NCBI GenBank assembly: GCA_009914615.1
Contig: WNDX01000025.1
Location: 1-37,670, forward strand
Length of the DNA: 37,670 bases
Direction of reading: 5' to 3'
DNA from: Herbaspirillum frisingense
GTDB taxonomy: Bacteria > Pseudomonadota > Gammaproteobacteria > Burkholderiales > Burkholderiaceae_D
The position numbers and the translations under genes were made by a program. This document shows, piece by piece, positions 11,037 through 19,965 of the stretch. The notes under the pieces were generated by a model. The model was not told where the DNA came from. It was given only the letters and a program-made list of their open reading frames with translations, and searched no databases. Every line of letters starts with the position of its first letter. Positions within the stretch are counted from its first letter, which is position 1.

Positions 11037-11074
11037 TTTTCACGATGAGAATTTTTCATTTCGCATCGTGAAAA
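11037..11074. repeat. 11-base inverted repeat in the aceA upstream region
   Basis: TTTTCACGATG (11037-11047) and CATCGTGAAAA (11064-11074) are perfect reverse complements separated by 16 bases. The spacer and flank also carry a repeated TTTTTCATTTC motif, seen again near 11101-11111, and a related TTTTCATTCCGTATCG about 60 bases further. The pattern suggests several related operator half-sites rather than a terminator, since there is no GC-rich stem. Confidence 0.6.
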
Positions 11075-11181
11075 GTGCAAGTGCGCAGCATCAAAATCAT
11101 TTTTCATTTCCCGGATTTTCATTCCGTATCGCAAAAAATGATCGATAAGTATTTGATTTTATTGATGTAAAAAATTTACCT

Positions 11182-11199
11182 ATGTCTTATATAAGACAT
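11182..11199. promoter_or_regulatory. Perfect 18-base palindrome before aceA, probable operator
   Basis: ATGTCTTATATAAGACAT is a perfect palindrome about 28 bases before the short upstream ORF and 98 before the aceA ATG. Possible -10 sequences (CTTATA, TATATA) lie inside it and TTGATG (11162-11167) upstream could be a -35, so a bound protein would overlap the promoter. A smaller inverted repeat GTAAA-AAA-TTTAC (11167-11179) sits just before it. The regulator is unknown; a GntR-type protein is a guess from the symmetry only. Confidence 0.65.
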
Positions 11200-11226
11200 T
11201 GTTGCTCCGCACATGGGAGGACTACT

Positions 11227-11296
11227 ATGAAGTCATGGAATTCGCGATTTCATCCGGTTTTGAACCACCTCACCATTGACGACAAAGGAGATCACC

Positions 11297-11310
<14 letters not shown>
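11227..11310 (+). CDS. Possible 27-residue leader peptide overlapping the aceA start
   Basis: An ATG at 11227 is preceded at six bases by GGGAGG (11215-11220), one of the best ribosome-binding sites in the window. It opens 27 codons ([15 protein letters not shown], then [12 protein letters not shown]) ending at TGA 11308-11310. The frame differs from aceA and runs over the aceA ribosome-binding site and its first 14 bases. Translation would therefore cover the aceA start region and could couple to or compete with it. The composition is not rich in any single regulatory amino acid, though it has five His. No homologue is recognised; it may be a leader peptide or simply an uninformative ORF. 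Confidence 0.45.
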
Positions 11311-12604
<1,294 letters not shown>

Positions 12605-12685
12605 TGGCGATGATGTGAGTTTGTGTGTGGTGTGACGCCGGTCCACATCCTTGCGTGGGCCGGTCGGGGTGATCCCCCGCTCTGA

Positions 12686-12716
12686 AACCGTACCTCAAAA
12701 GGGTACGGTTTTTTTT
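12686..12716 (+). terminator. Rho-independent terminator of aceA, overlapping the modC 3' end
   Basis: AACCGTACC (12686-12694) and GGTACGGTT (12702-12710) form a nine-pair stem with a short loop, followed by a run of T to 12716. The convergent modC stop codon (12695-12697, complement) lies in the loop, so the right arm and the T run encode the last residues of modC. Confidence 0.85.
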
Positions 12717-13426
12717 ATGCCGGCGTCGCCGCGCTGCGGCTCAATGATTGACAGCGTGCGCTGCGCGCTGATGCGGCCGTCGCGCACCTCGAACACCTCG
12801 TCGCCCAGCGCATCGACGTCGGCCGGGTCGTGGGTGATGAGCAGCATGTGCACGTCCAGTCGTTCCCGCAGTTCCGCCAGTTCGAGCCGCATGCGTTCGC
12901 GCAACGAGAGATCGAGGGCGGAGAAGGGCTCATCCAGCAGGAGGATGTCGGGTTCGGACACCAACGCGCGCGCCAGCGCCACGCGCTGCCGCTGGCCGCC
13001 CGAAATCTGGCCCGGATGGCTGCCGGCGACGGCTTGCAGTTCGAAGGCCTCCAGCCATTTGCGCACGGCCGGATGTTCCGCCGGGCGGCGCAGGTTGAGA
13101 CAGCCGCGCGCCAGGCCGAAGGCGATGTTTTGCGCCACCGTCAGGTGCGGAAACAGCGCGTAGTCCTGGAACAGATAAGCCACGTTGCGTTCCTGCGGCC
13201 GCAGGTTGATCTGCTGCGCGGCATCGAACAGCGTGCGCCCATCGAGCCGGATGTGGCCGGTATCGGGCGTCATCAGGCCGGCCATGGCCTTGAGCGTCAG
13301 GCTCTTGCCCGAGCCCGACGGGCCGTACAGCACGATGCGGTCGCTGTCGGAGGCGAAGGCGACGTCGAGGTCGAACACGCGGTCGCCTGCGCGCAGCTTC
13401 TTCTGGATCTGGAGTTCGACGCTCAC
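12695..13426 (-). CDS. modC: Molybdate ABC transporter ATP-binding protein
   Basis: A 243-residue ABC ATPase that powers molybdate import through ModB. Motifs in order: Walker A GPSGSGKS (about 35-42), Q-loop FQDYALFPHLTV, signature SGGQRQRVALARAL, Walker B ILLLDEPFSALD, and H-loop LLITHDPAD. The protein ends soon after the ATPase core. It lacks the C-terminal MOP/TOBE molybdate-binding domain of E. coli ModC (352 residues), so it is a short ModC. The start is GTG at 13426 with no strong ribosome-binding site; it follows modB by 32 bases and is probably translated from the modABC message. The 3' end runs through the aceA terminator hairpin. Confidence 0.88.
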   Translation of the reverse strand: MSVELQIQKKLRAGDRVFDLDVAFASDSDRIVLYGPSGSGKSLTLKAMAGLMTPDTGHIRLDGRTLFDAAQQINLRPQERNVAYLFQDYALFPHLTVAQNIAFGLARGCLNLRRPAEHPAVRKWLEAFELQAVAGSHPGQISGGQRQRVALARALVSEPDILLLDEPFSALDLSLRERMRLELAELRERLDVHMLLITHDPADVDALGDEVFEVRDGRISAQRTLSIIEPQRGDAGIKKTVPF

Positions 13427-13458
13427 GGTAAATGCGAAGGAAACGAGGAAAAGAGAGC

Positions 13459-14133
13459 TTAACGCAACTGTGGCTGCGAGCGATCCGGCACCAGGCGGCC
13501 GGCCAGCATCAGCAGCACCACGCAGGTCACCGAGGTGATCACCACCAGCATGGTGGCGGCGCCGTCGTCGCCGGCCTGCACCGCTTCATAGATGGCGACC
13601 GACAGTGTCTGCGTGCGGCCCGGCAGGTTGCCCGCCACCATCAGCGTGGCGCCGAATTCGCCCAGTGCGCGGGCAAAGGCCAGCAACACGCCGGCCGTGA
13701 TGCCCTTGGTCGCCAGCGGCAGGCTGACGCGGAAGAACACGCCGGCTTCGGAGACGCCCAGCACGCGGGCGGCGTTTTCCAGCTGATGATCGACGTTTTC
13801 GAAAGCGGCGCGGGCCGCCTTGAGCACCAGCGGGAAGGCCACCACGGTCGAGGCCACCACCGCGCCTTGCCAGGTGAAGACCAACTGTATGCCCACGCTT
13901 TCCAGCCAGGCGCCGAAGGTGCCGCGGCGGCCGAACAGCACCAGCAGGTAGTAGCCCAGCACCGTGGGCGGCAGCACCAGCGGCAGCGTCAGCACCGAGT
14001 CGATGAAGTCGCGCAGCGGCGAGCGCCAGCGCGACAGCCCGTAGGCCGCCGCCACGCCCAGCACCATGTTGAGCAGGGTGGCCAAGCCGGCGACCTTGAG
14101 CGACAGCAAGAGCGGAGTCCAGACCGGATGCAT
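13459..14133 (-). CDS. modB: Molybdate ABC transporter permease
   Basis: A 224-residue inner-membrane permease with about five or six hydrophobic helices. It forms the channel through which ModA-delivered molybdate passes. The segment LPLVLPPTVLGYYLL near residue 50 is the signature of ModB. The cytoplasmic loop that docks to ModC, with EAA-like pattern ENAARVLGVSEAGVFFRVSLP, lies at about residues 135-155. Its length matches E. coli ModB (229). It lies between modA (25-base gap upstream) and modC (32-base gap downstream) in one operon. Confidence 0.94.
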   Translation of the reverse strand: MHPVWTPLLLSLKVAGLATLLNMVLGVAAAYGLSRWRSPLRDFIDSVLTLPLVLPPTVLGYYLLVLFGRRGTFGAWLESVGIQLVFTWQGAVVASTVVAFPLVLKAARAAFENVDHQLENAARVLGVSEAGVFFRVSLPLATKGITAGVLLAFARALGEFGATLMVAGNLPGRTQTLSVAIYEAVQAGDDGAATMLVVITSVTCVVLLMLAGRLVPDRSQPQLR

Positions 14134-14158
14134 GGCGGCTAGGATGGGCGTCGGTCGA

Positions 14159-14929
14159 TTACGGCTTCAGGAAGCCGTAGCGTGCCAGTACTCCCTGGCC
14201 GGTCGGCGACAGCACGTAGCTGACGAACTTGTCGGCCAGTTCCTTCTGCTGGGTGCCGGCGGTCACGGCGATCGGGTAGGTGGCCGGGGTGTCGGAGGGA
14301 ATGCGCACGGCGACCTTGACCTTGTCCGGCATCACGGCGGCGTCGGTGGCGAACACGAAGCCGGCATCGACTTCACCGCGCGAGACGTAGTCCAGGCTGG
14401 TGCGCACGTTTTCCGCCATCACGCCCTTGGCCTGAACCTGCGACCACAGGCCGGCCTGTTCCAGCGCGTTCTTGGTATAGCGGCCGAAGGGCACGGAGGC
14501 CGGATTGCCCAGCGCGATGCGCTTGTACTCGGCCTTGGTCAGGTCGTTCAACGCGGCCGGCTGCAGCTTAGCGTCATGCGGCACGATCAGCACGATCTGG
14601 TTGGCGGCGAAGTTCTTGCGGGTGGCCGGGTTGACGGCCTTTTCGGTGACCGCCTTGTCCATCGCGGTCTGATCGGCCGAGGCGAACACGTCGGCCGGCG
14701 CGCCGCGCACGATCTGCTGCATCAGGATGTCGGAGGCGCCGAAGTTGGTCACCACCTTCACGCCCGGATTCTGCTGTTCGAACGACTGCGCCAGATCCTT
14801 GAAGGCATTGGTCAGGCTGGCGGCGGCCGACACCACCAGGTCGGTGGCCTGCGCGGCGCCCGCGGAAAACATCAGGGTGGCGGCAAACGCCGTGCCGAGG
14901 GCGGCTTTCAGGCGAGTGTTCTTCAGCAT
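14159..14929 (-). CDS. modA: Periplasmic molybdate-binding protein
   Basis: A 256-residue solute-binding protein that captures molybdate or tungstate in the periplasm. Residues 1-28 are a typical signal peptide: basic start, hydrophobic stretch, cut after AQA before TDLVVSAAASL. That mature N-terminus carries the conserved Ser-containing oxyanion-binding loop of ModA. Further ligand-loop sequences include NFGASDILMQQI, SADQTAMD and the later GEVDAGFVFATDA. The ATG at 14929 is chosen over upstream in-frame starts because it gives a clean signal peptide and has AAAGGA at about six bases. It is first in modABC and is controlled by the promoter and ModE box at 15034-15066. Confidence 0.96.
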   Translation of the reverse strand: MLKNTRLKAALGTAFAATLMFSAGAAQATDLVVSAAASLTNAFKDLAQSFEQQNPGVKVVTNFGASDILMQQIVRGAPADVFASADQTAMDKAVTEKAVNPATRKNFAANQIVLIVPHDAKLQPAALNDLTKAEYKRIALGNPASVPFGRYTKNALEQAGLWSQVQAKGVMAENVRTSLDYVSRGEVDAGFVFATDAAVMPDKVKVAVRIPSDTPATYPIAVTAGTQQKELADKFVSYVLSPTGQGVLARYGFLKP

Positions 14930-15033
14930 GTGAGGTCCTTTGTTCTGGTATGGGAAGACGATATGCAGCGGCGCACGGGCGCAGACAAGCAAAAGCGCGC
15001 GGACCCCGGGGCGACGCGCGCTTGTTGAATCCG

Positions 15034-15059
15034 TCGCAATATACGCAAGGATATAGCGA
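15034..15059. promoter_or_regulatory. ModE operator
   Basis: TCGCAATATA (15034-15043), six bases, then GATATAGCGA (15050-15059) form a near-perfect inverted repeat that fits the known ModE pattern (CGnTATATA, N6, TATATnnCG). It covers the -10 and most of the spacer of the modA promoter, as expected for repression by molybdate-loaded ModE. Confidence 0.85.
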
Positions 15060-15066
15060 ACGTCAA
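15038..15066 (-). promoter_or_regulatory. Sigma-70 promoter of modABC
   Basis: On the minus strand TTGACG (complement of 15061-15066), 17 bases, then TATATT (complement of 15038-15043). Both hexamers are close to consensus. The start would be near 15031, giving a leader of about 100 bases before modA. The ModE operator overlaps the -10 and the spacer. Confidence 0.78.
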
Positions 15067-15144
15067 CCGAGCGCAGCGCTGTACCTTTTGTGCCGCAGGC
15101 CAGGTGTATTTGCCGCCGCCAAGGCCGCTTGCGGCGGCGCCATG

Positions 15145-15173
15145 TTGGAAGCCTCGGGCGGCCCTTGTACAAT
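15145..15173 (+). promoter_or_regulatory. Promoter of modE, implying a leaderless message
   Basis: TTGGAA (15145-15150), a 17-base spacer, and TACAAT (15168-15173). The ATG of modE is at 15181, just where transcription should begin, and no ribosome-binding site lies between. The message would therefore be leaderless or nearly so. Confidence 0.62.
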
Positions 15174-15180
15174 CACGCGC

Positions 15181-15534
15181 ATGAATTATTCCAAGACCAT
15201 CAGATTGCGCGTGATGCAGGGCGACGCCATCGCCTTCGGCCCGGGGAAGGCCGATCTCTTGCAAGCCATCGAACATACCGGATCGATCTCCGGCGCCGCG
15301 CGCGAGATGGAAATGTCGTATCGCCGCGCCTGGCTGCTGGTGGAGGAGATGAACCGCTGCTTCGTCAGTCCGCTGGTGACCACTGCCACCGGCGGCGCGC
15401 GCGGCGCCGGTGCGGTGGTGACCGACCTGGGGCGCGATGTGCTGGCGCGCTACCGCCGCATGCAGAAGAAGGCTGACGCCAGCATCGCCGCCGATCTCGG
15501 CCACCTGCGCGCGCTGATGAGCGGCGCAGACTGA
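15181..15534 (+). CDS. modE: ModE-type molybdate regulator, DNA-binding domain only
   Basis: A 117-residue winged helix-turn-helix protein matching the N-terminal half of ModE: leader LRVMQGDAIAFGPGK, helix-turn-helix TGSISGAAREMEMSYRRAWL, recognition helix continuing EEMNRCF, and the basic wing TATGGARGAGAVVTDLGRD. The C-terminal pair of molybdate-binding MOP domains found in E. coli ModE (262 residues) is absent and the stop is clean, so this is a short ModE as found in many proteobacteria. How it senses molybdate cannot be read. It is divergent from modABC and a ModE box lies between them. clcB starts 13 bases after its stop, probably in the same transcript. Confidence 0.9.
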   Translation: MNYSKTIRLRVMQGDAIAFGPGKADLLQAIEHTGSISGAAREMEMSYRRAWLLVEEMNRCFVSPLVTTATGGARGAGAVVTDLGRDVLARYRRMQKKADASIAADLGHLRALMSGAD

Positions 15535-15547
15535 CGGGCCGCCGACG

Positions 15548-17284
15548 ATGCGTGAACTCTGGCTCAAATACCGGCTGCGCGTGCTCAATGCCTGCCGCGT
15601 CTCGGAAAACCATTCCATGCTGCTCTGGGGCGCGCTGGCCGGGTTCGTGGGTGCGCTGGCGACGATCGCCTTCCGCGAATGCATCGCGCTGCTGCAGTCG
15701 CTGTTGACCGGGCAGAACGGCAGTTTCGTCGATATCGCCAAGGGCTTGCCCTGGTATATGCGGGTGCTGCTGCCGACCTGCGGGGGCGTGGTGGCCGGCC
15801 TGTTCCTGGTATGGGCCAAGCGCACCCCGGCCGGCGCCGGCGGCGACTATATGGAAGCGGTGGCCATCGGCGACGGCGCCATTCCGGTGCGCAATACGCT
15901 GCTGCGCAGCCTCTCTTCTCTGGCTACCATCGCCTCGGGCGGCTCGATCGGACGCGAAGGGCCGATGGTGCAACTGGCGGCGCTGTGCGCTTCGCTGGTG
16001 GGCAAGTTCTCGCATTTTCCGTCGTCCCGGCTGCGGCTCTTGGTGGCCTGCGGCGCGGCGGCCGGCATCACCTCGGCGTACAACGCACCCATCGCAGGCG
16101 CCTTCTTCATCACGGAGATCGTGCTCGGCTCGCTGGTCATGGAAAGCTTCGGCCCCATCGTGGTGGCTTCGGTGGTCGCCAATATCACCATGCGCGAGTT
16201 GCCAGGTTACCGGGCGGCTTATGAAATGCCGTTCTTCCCCGAGATCGCCGGCTGGGAAGTCTTGCTGTTCGTGGTACTGGGCGTGCTGGCCGGCGTGCTG
16301 GCGCCACAGTTCCTGCGCGTGCTGGAGTTCGGCAAACTGGCGTTCGGCAAGCTGAAATTGCCGCTGCCCGTGCGCCTGGGCGTGGGCGGCCTGCTGGTCG
16401 GGCTGATCTCGGTGCAGGTGCCGGAGGTGTGGGGCAACGGCTATAGCCTGGTCAATTCGCTGCTGCATACCAGCTGGGTCTGGCAGGCAGTGCTGACGCT
16501 GCTGCTGGTCAAGATCCTGGCGACGTCGATCACGGTCGGATCGGGCGCGGTGGGCGGTATCTTCACGCCGGTGCTGTTCGTCGGCGCCGCGGTCGGTTTC
16601 CTGTTCGGCGATGCGGCGCAGGCGCTGTTGCCGTTCCACATGTCGCAGCCGTTCGCCTATGCGATGGTGGGGATGGGCGCCTTCCTGGCGGCCGCTTCGA
16701 ACGCGCCGCTGATGGCGATCCTGATGATCTTCGAAATGACGTTGAGCTATCAGGTGGTGCTGCCGCTGATGCTGTCTTGCGTGGTGGCGTACGTCATCGC
16801 CCGCAGCATCAATGGCCGCTCGATGTACGACATCACACTCAAGCGACACCGCGATGCCGAGGAGCGTCTGCGGCTGCGCGGCACCCATATGAGCGAACTG
16901 ATCCGGCCGGCCGAGACCGTGTTGCGCGAAAACGCCAGCCTGGAGGAAGTGAGCGCGGTGTTCCTCAAATATCCGGTCAAGTATGTCTATGTAGTGGACG
17001 AGGGCGAGCGCTATCAAGGCGTGGTGGCGCTGCAAGACATTACGTCCTGGCTGCTGGACAAGAAGGAGCCCGCCGGTCGTACGGCTCGCGATTTCCTGCG
17101 CCGGCATTTCCTGCATGAAGTGACGCCGGACATGTCCCTGGGCGAGGCGCTGCAATTGTTCCTGGATCACCAGGGCGAACGCCTGCCGGTGATCGCCAAT
17201 GCAGAAGATCCGCGTCTGCTGGGCGTGGTGTACAAGACGTCGCTGCTGGACGCCTATTTCCGGCTGGATCGCGCCGGCAGCTAG
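15548..17284 (+). CDS. clcB: ClC-type chloride channel/transporter with CBS domains
   Basis: A 578-residue ClC family membrane protein. Residues about 20-430 form the multi-helix transport core and about 445-570 two CBS domains, which are absent from E. coli ClcB (418 residues). The anion-gate motif GGSIGREGP is intact (E137). A second Glu, in FFITE (E190), matches the internal proton glutamate of H+/Cl- exchangers, so exchange rather than a pure channel is plausible. The usual GSGIP selectivity motif is replaced by GAGGDYMEA, the ClcB-type variant. GGIFTPVLFVGAAVG is the third conserved region. It starts 13 bases after modE and is likely co-transcribed with it, although no functional link to molybdate is evident. 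Confidence 0.9.
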   Translation: MRELWLKYRLRVLNACRVSENHSMLLWGALAGFVGALATIAFRECIALLQSLLTGQNGSFVDIAKGLPWYMRVLLPTCGGVVAGLFLVWAKRTPAGAGGDYMEAVAIGDGAIPVRNTLLRSLSSLATIASGGSIGREGPMVQLAALCASLVGKFSHFPSSRLRLLVACGAAAGITSAYNAPIAGAFFITEIVLGSLVMESFGPIVVASVVANITMRELPGYRAAYEMPFFPEIAGWEVLLFVVLGVLAGVLAPQFLRVLEFGKLAFGKLKLPLPVRLGVGGLLVGLISVQVPEVWGNGYSLVNSLLHTSWVWQAVLTLLLVKILATSITVGSGAVGGIFTPVLFVGAAVGFLFGDAAQALLPFHMSQPFAYAMVGMGAFLAAASNAPLMAILMIFEMTLSYQVVLPLMLSCVVAYVIARSINGRSMYDITLKRHRDAEERLRLRGTHMSELIRPAETVLRENASLEEVSAVFLKYPVKYVYVVDEGERYQGVVALQDITSWLLDKKEPAGRTARDFLRRHFLHEVTPDMSLGEALQLFLDHQGERLPVIANAEDPRLLGVVYKTSLLDAYFRLDRAGS

Positions 17285-17287
17285 ATG

Positions 17288-17314
17288 ATGTAAATTTCTG
17301 TTAATCATTTACAT
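17288..17314. repeat. AT-rich inverted repeat after clcB
   Basis: ATGTAAAT (17288-17295) and ATTTACAT (17307-17314) are perfect reverse complements with an 11-base spacer, starting four bases after the clcB stop. There is no T run, so it is a poor terminator. The rest of the 265-base spacer before rlmJ holds only a possible extended -10 (TGCTAGAAT, near 17460-17468). Confidence 0.45.
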
Positions 17315-17549
17315 TTGCGTACTGCGTGAGTGGCTATTTTACGGCTCGCATACTGTTGCAAAGCCGCAAACACCGCTGCCATGGCGGAGACTACGAAAAT
17401 GAAAGCTGCTGTTTCTTTGTAACAAACGCGGCTTGGCGAGCCTACGAACTTCGTATCCTTGCTAGAATGCCAAACGTTTTCCTCTCATCGTATTGTGGTT
17501 TTTTGCCAAGTCATACGATTTCCAACCCCATCCAAGAACAGAATTTCCC

Positions 17550-18437
17550 ATGCTGAGTTATCGCCACGCTTTTCACGCCGGCAATCACGCCGATGTCCTG
17601 AAGCACATGGTGATCATCCAGTTGATGCGCTATCTCGGGCAGAAAGACACTGCCTACATGGTCATCGACACGCACGCTGGCGCCGGCGTCTATGCGCTGG
17701 ACGGCGATTACGCCAGCAAGAACGCCGAGTACGACACCGGCATCGCCAAGCTGTGGGACCGCAAGGACCTGCCCGCGGCCGTGAAGGAGTACGTCGAGCT
17801 GGTGAAGTCGCTCAACCCGAGCGGCAAGATGCGGTATTACCCGGGCTCGCCGTATTGCGCCGAAAAGGTGATGCGCGAACAGGATCGCCTGCGCCTGTTC
17901 GAGCTGCATCCCACCGAGGGCAAGGTGCTGGAAGAGAATTTCCGCAAGCTGGAGGCGCATGCCGCGGCGCAAGGGCAGCGCCCGTCCGCGCGCGGCAAGC
18001 GCGTGATGGTGCAGCGCGCCGACGGCTTCCAGGGCCTGAAGGCCTTGTTGCCGCCGCCGTCGCGCCGCGGCCTGGTGCTGATCGATCCGCCTTATGAAGA
18101 CAAGCGCGATTATGCGCACGTGGCCCAGGTGCTGGCCGACGCGCTGACGCGTTTCCCCACCGGCATGTATGCGGTGTGGTATCCGGTCCTGCAGCGCAAC
18201 GAGTCGCGCCAGTTGCCGGAACGTCTCAAGCGCCTGGGCGCCAAGAGCTGGCTGAACGTCACGCTGTCCATCCACGGCCCGGCGCCGGACGGCTTCGGTT
18301 TGCACAACAGCGGGATGTTCATCCTCAACCCGCCGTGGACGCTGGAACCGATGCTGAAGGAACTGATGCCTTATCTGGTCGATGTCCTGGGCGTGGATGA
18401 GGGCGCCGGTTTCGTCCTGGAATCAGGGGAAACGTAA
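17550..18437 (+). CDS. rlmJ: 23S rRNA (adenine(2030)-N6)-methyltransferase RlmJ
   Basis: A 295-residue SAM-dependent methyltransferase that modifies A2030 of 23S rRNA before the 50S subunit is assembled. The N-terminus MLSYRHAFHAGNHADVLKH is the RlmJ hallmark. The catalytic DPPY motif is at residues 179-182 (D164 region in E. coli), and the SAM-binding strand lies in YMVIDTHAGAGVYAL near residue 33. The length is close to E. coli RlmJ (280). The ATG at 17550 is chosen because it gives the family N-terminus exactly; the ribosome-binding site is weak. It is flanked by gene-free spacers on both sides, so it is likely a single-gene transcript. Confidence 0.96.
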   Translation: MLSYRHAFHAGNHADVLKHMVIIQLMRYLGQKDTAYMVIDTHAGAGVYALDGDYASKNAEYDTGIAKLWDRKDLPAAVKEYVELVKSLNPSGKMRYYPGSPYCAEKVMREQDRLRLFELHPTEGKVLEENFRKLEAHAAAQGQRPSARGKRVMVQRADGFQGLKALLPPPSRRGLVLIDPPYEDKRDYAHVAQVLADALTRFPTGMYAVWYPVLQRNESRQLPERLKRLGAKSWLNVTLSIHGPAPDGFGLHNSGMFILNPPWTLEPMLKELMPYLVDVLGVDEGAGFVLESGET

Positions 18438-18508
18438 TGAAGAGTTATACTTGCGTTGTGATTTTTGGTGATTTTTTGAAGGCGGAGTTGTCTAAGGCGC
18501 CCGGAGCG

Positions 18509-18528
18509 ATGCCGAATCGGCATACAAT
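18509..18528. promoter_or_regulatory. 15-base palindrome abutting a -10 element
   Basis: ATGCCGA-A-TCGGCAT (18509-18523) is a perfect inverted repeat of the T-N11-A type. Its last base begins TACAAT (18523-18528), a good -10 for the EAL-HDOD gene at 18588. There is no good -35 at 17 bases, so the promoter may need an activator or the palindrome may serve a repressor. Confidence 0.5.
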
Positions 18529-18587
18529 GGGGAAATTGCTGAAAATAAAGACTCAACGCAACGCTTGGGGTAACTAAAATAACAACC

Positions 18588-19937
18588 ATGTCTGATCAGT
18601 CATCCGACCAATCCACCCCTGCGCACCACGCCCTGGATTTCTTCCTGGCCCGGCAGCCCATCCTCAACCGTGAGCAGGATCTGATCGGCTATGAGCTGCT
18701 GTTTCGCAGCGCCGCCTTCGGTCCGGCCAATGTCAAGGATGGCGTGACGGCGACCGCGGCGGTGATCGCGCACGCGTCGGAGCTGGGCTTGTCCAACGTC
18801 ATCGGCAATCTGCAAGGCTTCATCAACGTCGATGCGGCCGTGTTGATGAGCGATTTCATCTACTTCCTGCCGGCCGACAAGGTAGTGCTGGAGATCCTGG
18901 AGACCGTCAAGGTCACGCCCGAACTGGTGGCGCGCGTGCGCGAGCTGGTCAAGGCGGGTTACGTGTTCGCGCTGGACGACGTGGTGGCGGAATCAGAAGA
19001 GATCGAAGAACTGTTGCCACTGGTGAAGATCATCAAGATCGACGTCATGGAAGTCGATCCCAGCAAGCTGCTCAAGCTGTCCGTGCACTTCAAGCGCGCC
19101 CAGAAGGAGCTGCTGGCCGAGAAGGTCGAGACCCTGCAGCAATTCAATGACTGCGTGACCTTCGGCTTCGATTATTTCCAGGGCTATTACTTCGCCAAGC
19201 CGATGATCCTCCAGGGCAAGAAGCTGGAGGCGTCGAAGATGGTGATCATGCACCTGCTCACGCTGCTGGTGCGCAACGTCGATAACGGCGAGATCGTGCG
19301 CTACATCAAGCGCGACGTGGCGCTGAGCCTGACGCTGCTGCGCCTGGTGAATACGCCGGTGTACGGTTTCCAGAAATTCATCGATTCGCTGGGCCAGGCT
19401 CTGATCGTCCTGGGCCGCCGTCAGCTGAAGCGCTGGCTGCAGATCCTGCTGTTCGCCAATACCGACAAGGAAAAGGCGCATGCCATGTCGCCGCTGATGA
19501 TCCTGGCGGCCACGCGCGGCAAGATGCTGGAGCTGATCGCCGCCAAGATCCGTCCGGGCCGGCGCAAGATGTCCGAGATGGCCTTTACCGTCGGCATCAT
19601 GTCGCTGGTGGACGCGCTCTTTGGCATGAGCATGGAAAGCGTGCTGCGCCAGATCACCGTCAGCACCGAGATCCGCGAGGCGCTGCTGCGCCGCACCGGC
19701 TTCTACGGCATGGCGCTCAAGCTGGTCGAGTGCACCGAGCAACGCGATCAGGATCAGGTGGAGATGCAGCGCCTGCTGGACGAGCTGCAGTTGTCGGCCG
19801 ACGATTTCTTCGAAGCGGAAAAGTACGCCTTCGAGTGGGGCAACAGCATCTCCACCAACAATATCGGCCAGCAAGGCGGCATGATGCCGATGACGCCGCC
19901 GCCGGATGGTTATATCGACGACGATGACGACGACTGA
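18588..19937 (+). CDS. EAL-HDOD (YuxH-type) signalling protein
   Basis: A 449-residue cytoplasmic protein with an N-terminal EAL-like domain (about 15-210) and a C-terminal HDOD domain (about 215-410). Several phosphodiesterase residues remain: Glu in YELLFR (an EAL variant), Asn in FINVD, Glu in LEILE, Asp-Asp in ALDDV, Lys in IKIDV and Glu in EKVET. The DDFGTG loop is replaced by DDVVAESEE, so cyclic-di-GMP hydrolysis is doubtful and a binding or scaffold role is plausible. HDOD domains generally act as protein-interaction modules. The tail ends in six Asp residues. A related but more eroded paralogue lies at 33212-34411. It has its own promoter region and a terminator at 19966. Confidence 0.9.
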   Translation: MSDQSSDQSTPAHHALDFFLARQPILNREQDLIGYELLFRSAAFGPANVKDGVTATAAVIAHASELGLSNVIGNLQGFINVDAAVLMSDFIYFLPADKVVLEILETVKVTPELVARVRELVKAGYVFALDDVVAESEEIEELLPLVKIIKIDVMEVDPSKLLKLSVHFKRAQKELLAEKVETLQQFNDCVTFGFDYFQGYYFAKPMILQGKKLEASKMVIMHLLTLLVRNVDNGEIVRYIKRDVALSLTLLRLVNTPVYGFQKFIDSLGQALIVLGRRQLKRWLQILLFANTDKEKAHAMSPLMILAATRGKMLELIAAKIRPGRRKMSEMAFTVGIMSLVDALFGMSMESVLRQITVSTEIREALLRRTGFYGMALKLVECTEQRDQDQVEMQRLLDELQLSADDFFEAEKYAFEWGNSISTNNIGQQGGMMPMTPPPDGYIDDDDDD

Positions 19938-19965
19938 CGCGCTTTGGCGCCGGATGTGACGCAAG

